This document shows positions 60,653-64,000 of a stretch of 64,000 bases of DNA, piece by piece. A program made the translations under genes and the position numbers. The stretch is from Methanocella_A sp049676595 (GTDB taxonomy: Archaea > Halobacteriota > Methanocellia > Methanocellales > Methanocellaceae). The notes beneath the pieces were generated by a model. It was not told the origin of the DNA. It worked only from the letters and a program-made list of their open reading frames with translations, and did not search any database. How positions within the stretch are numbered: the stretch's first letter is position 1; each line of letters opens with the position of its first letter. The DNA is taken from assembly GCF_049676595.1 (NCBI RefSeq), contig NZ_CP187259.1:2294001-2358000 (forward strand). The letters are read 5' to 3'.

Positions 60653-60934
60653 CTATTTCTTCTTCCTGTTCGCCCAGTACTCTTCGGCCTCGGCCTCCAG
60701 TTTTTCCAGCCGCTCGTAGTAGTCCGGGAACTCGTTCAGATGGGCCCATGCGATCTTGCCCGTGGTCAGAGGATCATCGTTCGTCACGTTGGTCCTCGGA
60801 TCTCTCTTCCCGTGCTCCAGCTCCACGTCCATGCCGAACCTGAACTGCTCGACGTCGAACTCGTCCCATTTTATGCCCAGCTGCTCGCCGATCATTTTGG
60901 CCTGCTCTGCGGTAAAGTATCTCTTTTCAGTCAT
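60653..60934 (-). CDS. DUF5661-like small protein
   Basis: 93 residues from ATG 60934; a TTG three codons upstream is also open. YFTAEQAKMIGEQLGIKWDE, FRFGMDVELEHGKRDPRTNV, TGKIAWAHLNEFPDYYERL follow the pattern of the DUF5661 family, a short conserved protein found in bacteria and archaea. No activity is known. It converges with the helicase gene, 9 bases apart. Confidence 0.75.
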   Translation of the reverse strand: MTEKRYFTAEQAKMIGEQLGIKWDEFDVEQFRFGMDVELEHGKRDPRTNVTNDDPLTTGKIAWAHLNEFPDYYERLEKLEAEAEEYWANRKKK

Positions 60935-61088
60935 CGTGATCAACAGATGGTTGGATAGCGGACGAGATATAATTTATCGAGTACTGTAGCAGCGCTTCTT
61001 AGCAAAGCACCATAGAATATTTAATCTCGGAGCAAATGCATATATAATAAGGCTCCGTTGTGGGGCATCAGAATTTGGTGGATGAGTT

Positions 61089-61787
61089 ATGTCAAGGTAT
61101 TCTTTAGATCAGTTCCTTCAGGAGACCGCCCAGAAAGATAAAGGCGAGGGCCTTTTCGAGCTTGAAAACGCCCGTACACTGGAGATCAACCTGAATGGCC
61201 TCGTGTGGATGAAGATGGGTTCCATGATCGCCTATAAGGGCAACGTGAAGTTCGAGCGTGAGGGCATGATGGAGCACGGCTTCGACAAGTTCCTGAAAAA
61301 GGCGCTGACAGGCGAAGGCACGACTCTGATGAAAGCAGCCGGTGTCGGCAAGGTGTACATCGCAGACCAGGGCAAGCGGATCACTATCCTGCACCTCGAG
61401 AACCAGGCAATTTACGTCAACGGCAATGATGTGCTGGCTTTTGAGCCGGGCATCAAGTGGGACATTACCATGATGCGCAGGATCGCCACGATGGCTGCCG
61501 GCGGACTGTTCAACATGAAGCTGGAAGGTACCGGCATGATCGCCATCACCACTGAAGGCGAGCCCCTGACGCTCCGCGTCACCCCGGATCAGCCCGTAAT
61601 CACGGACCCGAACGCAACTGTCGCATGGTCCCAGAACCTCAATCCTGAGCTCACCGCCAACATCACTTTCAGGTCGCTCATGGGCAGGGGCAGCGGCGAG
61701 ACTTATCAGCTTGTCTTCCGCGGCGACGGCTTCGTCGTAGTCCAGCCTTACGAGGAAGTCTACTACAATACCACCAGCAGCTCTTAA
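61089..61787 (+). CDS. AIM24 family protein
   Basis: 232 residues of the AIM24 (TRAP-like double beta-helix) family. Characteristic blocks are VWMKMGSMIAYKGNVKFERE (about 38-57), GVGKVYIADQGKRITILHL and VLAFEPGIKWDITMM, then GTGMIAITTEGEPLTL. Family members in bacteria and mitochondria are of unclear function. A TATA box (CATATATAATAAGG) lies about 55 bases upstream and a GGTGGATGA nearby is the ribosome binding site. Confidence 0.9.
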   Translation: MSRYSLDQFLQETAQKDKGEGLFELENARTLEINLNGLVWMKMGSMIAYKGNVKFEREGMMEHGFDKFLKKALTGEGTTLMKAAGVGKVYIADQGKRITILHLENQAIYVNGNDVLAFEPGIKWDITMMRRIATMAAGGLFNMKLEGTGMIAITTEGEPLTLRVTPDQPVITDPNATVAWSQNLNPELTANITFRSLMGRGSGETYQLVFRGDGFVVVQPYEEVYYNTTSSS

Positions 61788-61799
61788 ACCATTAGCGTC

Positions 61800-61833
61800 A
61801 GCCGGATTATCGTCCGGCCGGCTTTTTCTTTTT
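61800..61833 (+). terminator. Terminator after AIM24 gene
   Basis: AGCCGG (61800-61805) and CCGGCT (61818-61823) pair, and the right arm runs into TTTTTCTTTTT. It is 13 bases after the AIM24 stop codon. Confidence 0.65.
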
Positions 61834-61901
61834 ACAGATAACTATTTGTAGAATACTTTCACCATGCTTGCTCAACGGTTATTATACTTCTGAGGCATTT
61901 T

Positions 61902-64000
61902 ATGCACGTGAGCGAACTGACAGGGTACCCGGGGATTGGGGAAAAGATAGCGGCAAAACTGGTCGAGCATTTCGGCTCCGAAGAGCAGGCACTGGAAGTC
62001 CTGAACAAGCGGGACGTGGCCAGCCTGGCGGAAGTTCCGGGCATCAGCGAAAAGTATGCGGTCTCGATCATACACCAGATCATAGCCCACCAGGACGGCG
62101 TATCGATCGATGATTTTCTGCAGACCCCGGAAGCGATGAACGTTTACGAGCGGGTCATCGGCCTCATCCGGTCTTACTCTCATACCCAGTACTCTCGCTC
62201 GAGGATCAGCACCTATATCCCCTTTCCGTCGGCTAAAGCCGAGAAGATCAAGGCTACCCAGGTTTTACTGAAAGACTATGTCACGCTGGCGTCCAGGCTC
62301 TCCAGAGAAGCAGCCCTGGATCTCTCGCTGAAGAAGATCAGGTACCTGAAAAGGCCCGTCAACGCCCAGAAGTCCAGAGACAGGGCAGTTTTTGTCGATA
62401 ACAAGAAGGATTACGAGAAAATTTTGAGCCTCCAGATCGACCGGTACATGGAGGTCAACCAGGTATCCAACCCCGGAGAGCTCGTCGACCTTGCCCGGGG
62501 CTACGCTCAGGTGCTGGTTGTCGGGAGCAAGCTGACCGGCGCTGACTATCCGGAAGAGCTCAGCCTGGAGTTCGCAGACAATCCCGGCGACCTGTGGTGG
62601 CTGGTGCCGGAGATTACCATCGGCTACTTCGCTGTCAACAAGGAGCCCATAGAAGCGGCAATAGAATTGATCAGGCTGATCAGGAGCAAATCTGATTTCC
62701 CCCTGTGCCAGTATGCCGACGATGCGAAGCTCTCCGAGCTCTCGACAGAGCTCGCCAACATCAGCCCCGACGGCGAGCTGGCGCTGGGAGTAGACCAGGA
62801 ACTGGATAGGCTGAAAGATATCCTCAAGAGATTCAACGAGGTACTTCAGGCCACTCTAAAAAAGGCTAACGCAGACCTGAGCGAACGTATGGAGAAAAAC
62901 ACGGTCACCCTCAAGGGCTCCCAGCTCCTGAACATGTTCGGCAGCAACACGGAAAGCCTGAAGAGCATGCTCGAAAAAGAAGTGGCAAAGAACTATGCGG
63001 AAGTCGTAGCTGAAGCCAAGGAGAGCATGAAAAACGAGCTGCAGCTCAAGCCCTTCGAGATGCAGCACGTCGATCTCATCTTCAAGGATGAAATTGTCTA
63101 CCCGATCGAGATCAACTACCGGGGAACGGAAAGCTTCAGAAACGCCATTAACAGGCAATTAATAAAGCGCAGCCTCGACATGAAACGGGCGAGCGCGAAG
63201 CGCCTGGCAAAGTACGAGACAGTCTGCAAAGACATGATCAGAGACGTCCTCGAGTTCGACACCTACTATGCGATCGGCTTATTCTCTGCCGACTATGCGC
63301 TCAAGATGCCGAAGATGACGAAGAAGGCGGGTATCACAATCACCGGAGGCCGCAACATCTTCCTCGGAGCACAGAAGGCCGAGCCGGTCTCCTATGCGGT
63401 CGGCACCAAGACACCCGAGACCAAAGGCGAGCGGATAGTGCTATTAAGCGGTGTGAATTCGGGCGGTAAAACCACCATGCTCGACATGCTCGCCCAGATC
63501 ATCGTGCTGTCCCACATGGGCTTCCCGGTGCCTGCGGACTCCGCGGAGATCGGACTGACCGACCAGCTCCTGTACTTCAGCAAGTCCAAAGGAACCCTGA
63601 CCGCCGGCGCCTTCGAGACCACTATCAAGGACTTCGCCAGAGTCATATCCGACAGCAACAAAGTAGTGCTCGTAGACGAACTTGAGTCCATCACCGAGCC
63701 CGGAGCGTCCGCAAAGATCATCGCCGGCATCCTCGAAACCTTACACGACAACGACGGCAGCATAGCAGTCTTCGTCAGCCACCTCGCGGAGCAGATCCTG
63801 GAGAACACCCAGTGTGCAGTGCGCGTCGACGGCATCGAAGCCAAAGGCCTGGACCAGAACCTCAACCTCATCGTCGACAGGACGCCGAGGTACAACTATC
63901 TCGCCAAGAGCACGCCAGAGCTGATCGTCGAGCGTCTCACCCGTACCTCGGACGGAGGGCAAAAGGAGTTCTACAGCCGGCTGCTGCAAAAGTTCAAAGG
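61902..64000 (+). CDS. MutS-like ATPase with N-terminal helix-hairpin-helix, 3' end outside window
   Basis: At least 699 residues in frame from ATG 61902 (GAGG six bases upstream) to the window edge. The N-terminus has two helix-hairpin-helix motifs (YPGIGEKIAAKLVEHFGS and EVPGISEKYAVSIIHQ). A long helical region follows, like the MutS core and clamp. The C-terminal ABC-type ATPase has Walker A SGVNSGGKTTMLDMLA (about 516-531), FETTIKDFARV and Walker B VVLVDELESITEPG, then VFVSHLAEQI. This matches the archaeal MutS-related proteins rather than canonical MutS, as the mismatch-binding N-terminal domain is missing. A role in DNA branch or recombination intermediates is inferred. Confidence 0.85.
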   Translation, partial: MHVSELTGYPGIGEKIAAKLVEHFGSEEQALEVLNKRDVASLAEVPGISEKYAVSIIHQIIAHQDGVSIDDFLQTPEAMNVYERVIGLIRSYSHTQYSRSRISTYIPFPSAKAEKIKATQVLLKDYVTLASRLSREAALDLSLKKIRYLKRPVNAQKSRDRAVFVDNKKDYEKILSLQIDRYMEVNQVSNPGELVDLARGYAQVLVVGSKLTGADYPEELSLEFADNPGDLWWLVPEITIGYFAVNKEPIEAAIELIRLIRSKSDFPLCQYADDAKLSELSTELANISPDGELALGVDQELDRLKDILKRFNEVLQATLKKANADLSERMEKNTVTLKGSQLLNMFGSNTESLKSMLEKEVAKNYAEVVAEAKESMKNELQLKPFEMQHVDLIFKDEIVYPIEINYRGTESFRNAINRQLIKRSLDMKRASAKRLAKYETVCKDMIRDVLEFDTYYAIGLFSADYALKMPKMTKKAGITITGGRNIFLGAQKAEPVSYAVGTKTPETKGERIVLLSGVNSGGKTTMLDMLAQIIVLSHMGFPVPADSAEIGLTDQLLYFSKSKGTLTAGAFETTIKDFARVISDSNKVVLVDELESITEPGASAKIIAGILETLHDNDGSIAVFVSHLAEQILENTQCAVRVDGIEAKGLDQNLNLIVDRTPRYNYLAKSTPELIVERLTRTSDGGQKEFYSRLLQKFK

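Overview
The window is archaeal chromosomal DNA. Evidence for this: thermosome subunit, diphthine synthase DphB, Trm5-type tRNA methyltransferase, HerA-type ATPase, archaeal families DUF357, DUF555/UPF0212, DUF2070 and DUF2193, TATA-box promoters with leaderless starts, and GGTGAT/GGAGGT ribosome binding sites. The moderately high GC, the many secreted proteins and the HisKA_2-type sensor kinases suggest a methanogenic euryarchaeon of the Methanocella/Rice Cluster I kind. That placement is inference from gene content; there is no rRNA or mcr gene in the window.

Layout. 1-8 kb: an AIR-synthase-related enzyme cut by the window edge, secreted and small proteins, a SAP-domain protein, a TRIC/UPF0126 channel, a flavodoxin-ferredoxin protein and a stand-alone LigD-type 3'-phosphoesterase. 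6.8-9.2 kb: a divergent pair, a secreted helical protein and a membrane-anchored winged-helix regulator, which recurs at 34.4-36.6 kb. 9.5-14.3 kb: AlaX-type editing protein, histidine phosphatase, bacterial-type phosphofructokinase and a beta-hydroxyacid dehydrogenase. 14.4-29 kb: three sensor kinases without response regulators, flavin reductases, OsmC, an MFS transporter, CYTH and DUF523-DUF1722 proteins, a MORN protein, a methyltransferase and an HxlR regulator with a visible operator. 29-44 kb: tRNA-Thr, DUF2193 with an aquaporin, Trm5, the second regulator cassette, DphB, HerA with DUF357, DUF555, DUF2070, family-4 uracil-DNA glycosylase and MscS. 44-53 kb: secreted protein plus lipoprotein, phosphoglycerate kinase, a sulfur cassette (two YeeE/YedE proteins and an MBL-rhodanese protein), an isoprenoid-synthase-like protein and tRNA-Gln. 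53-64 kb: thermosome, an insertion sequence, tRNA-Val, an MrfB/MrfA-like exonuclease-helicase pair, AIM24, and a MutS-like ATPase cut by the right edge.

The most unusual structure is non-coding. Four large imperfect palindromes share CGCTGCGCTGTGCC and ATCACAGATT boxes, and each sits between convergent genes (9.3, 12.8-13.3, 32.2-32.5 and 55.1-56.9 kb). The last is split by a 1.4-kb insertion sequence with terminal inverted repeats and a 6-bp target duplication. Other palindromes of different sequence lie at 12.9-13.2, 13.36-13.40 and 51.94-52.06 kb.

The best candidate for an undescribed protein system is the duplicated divergent cassette: a secreted helical protein facing a one-component transmembrane transcription factor. 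A second locus of interest is the MrfB/MrfA-like pair, whose first gene appears to lack an in-frame start.
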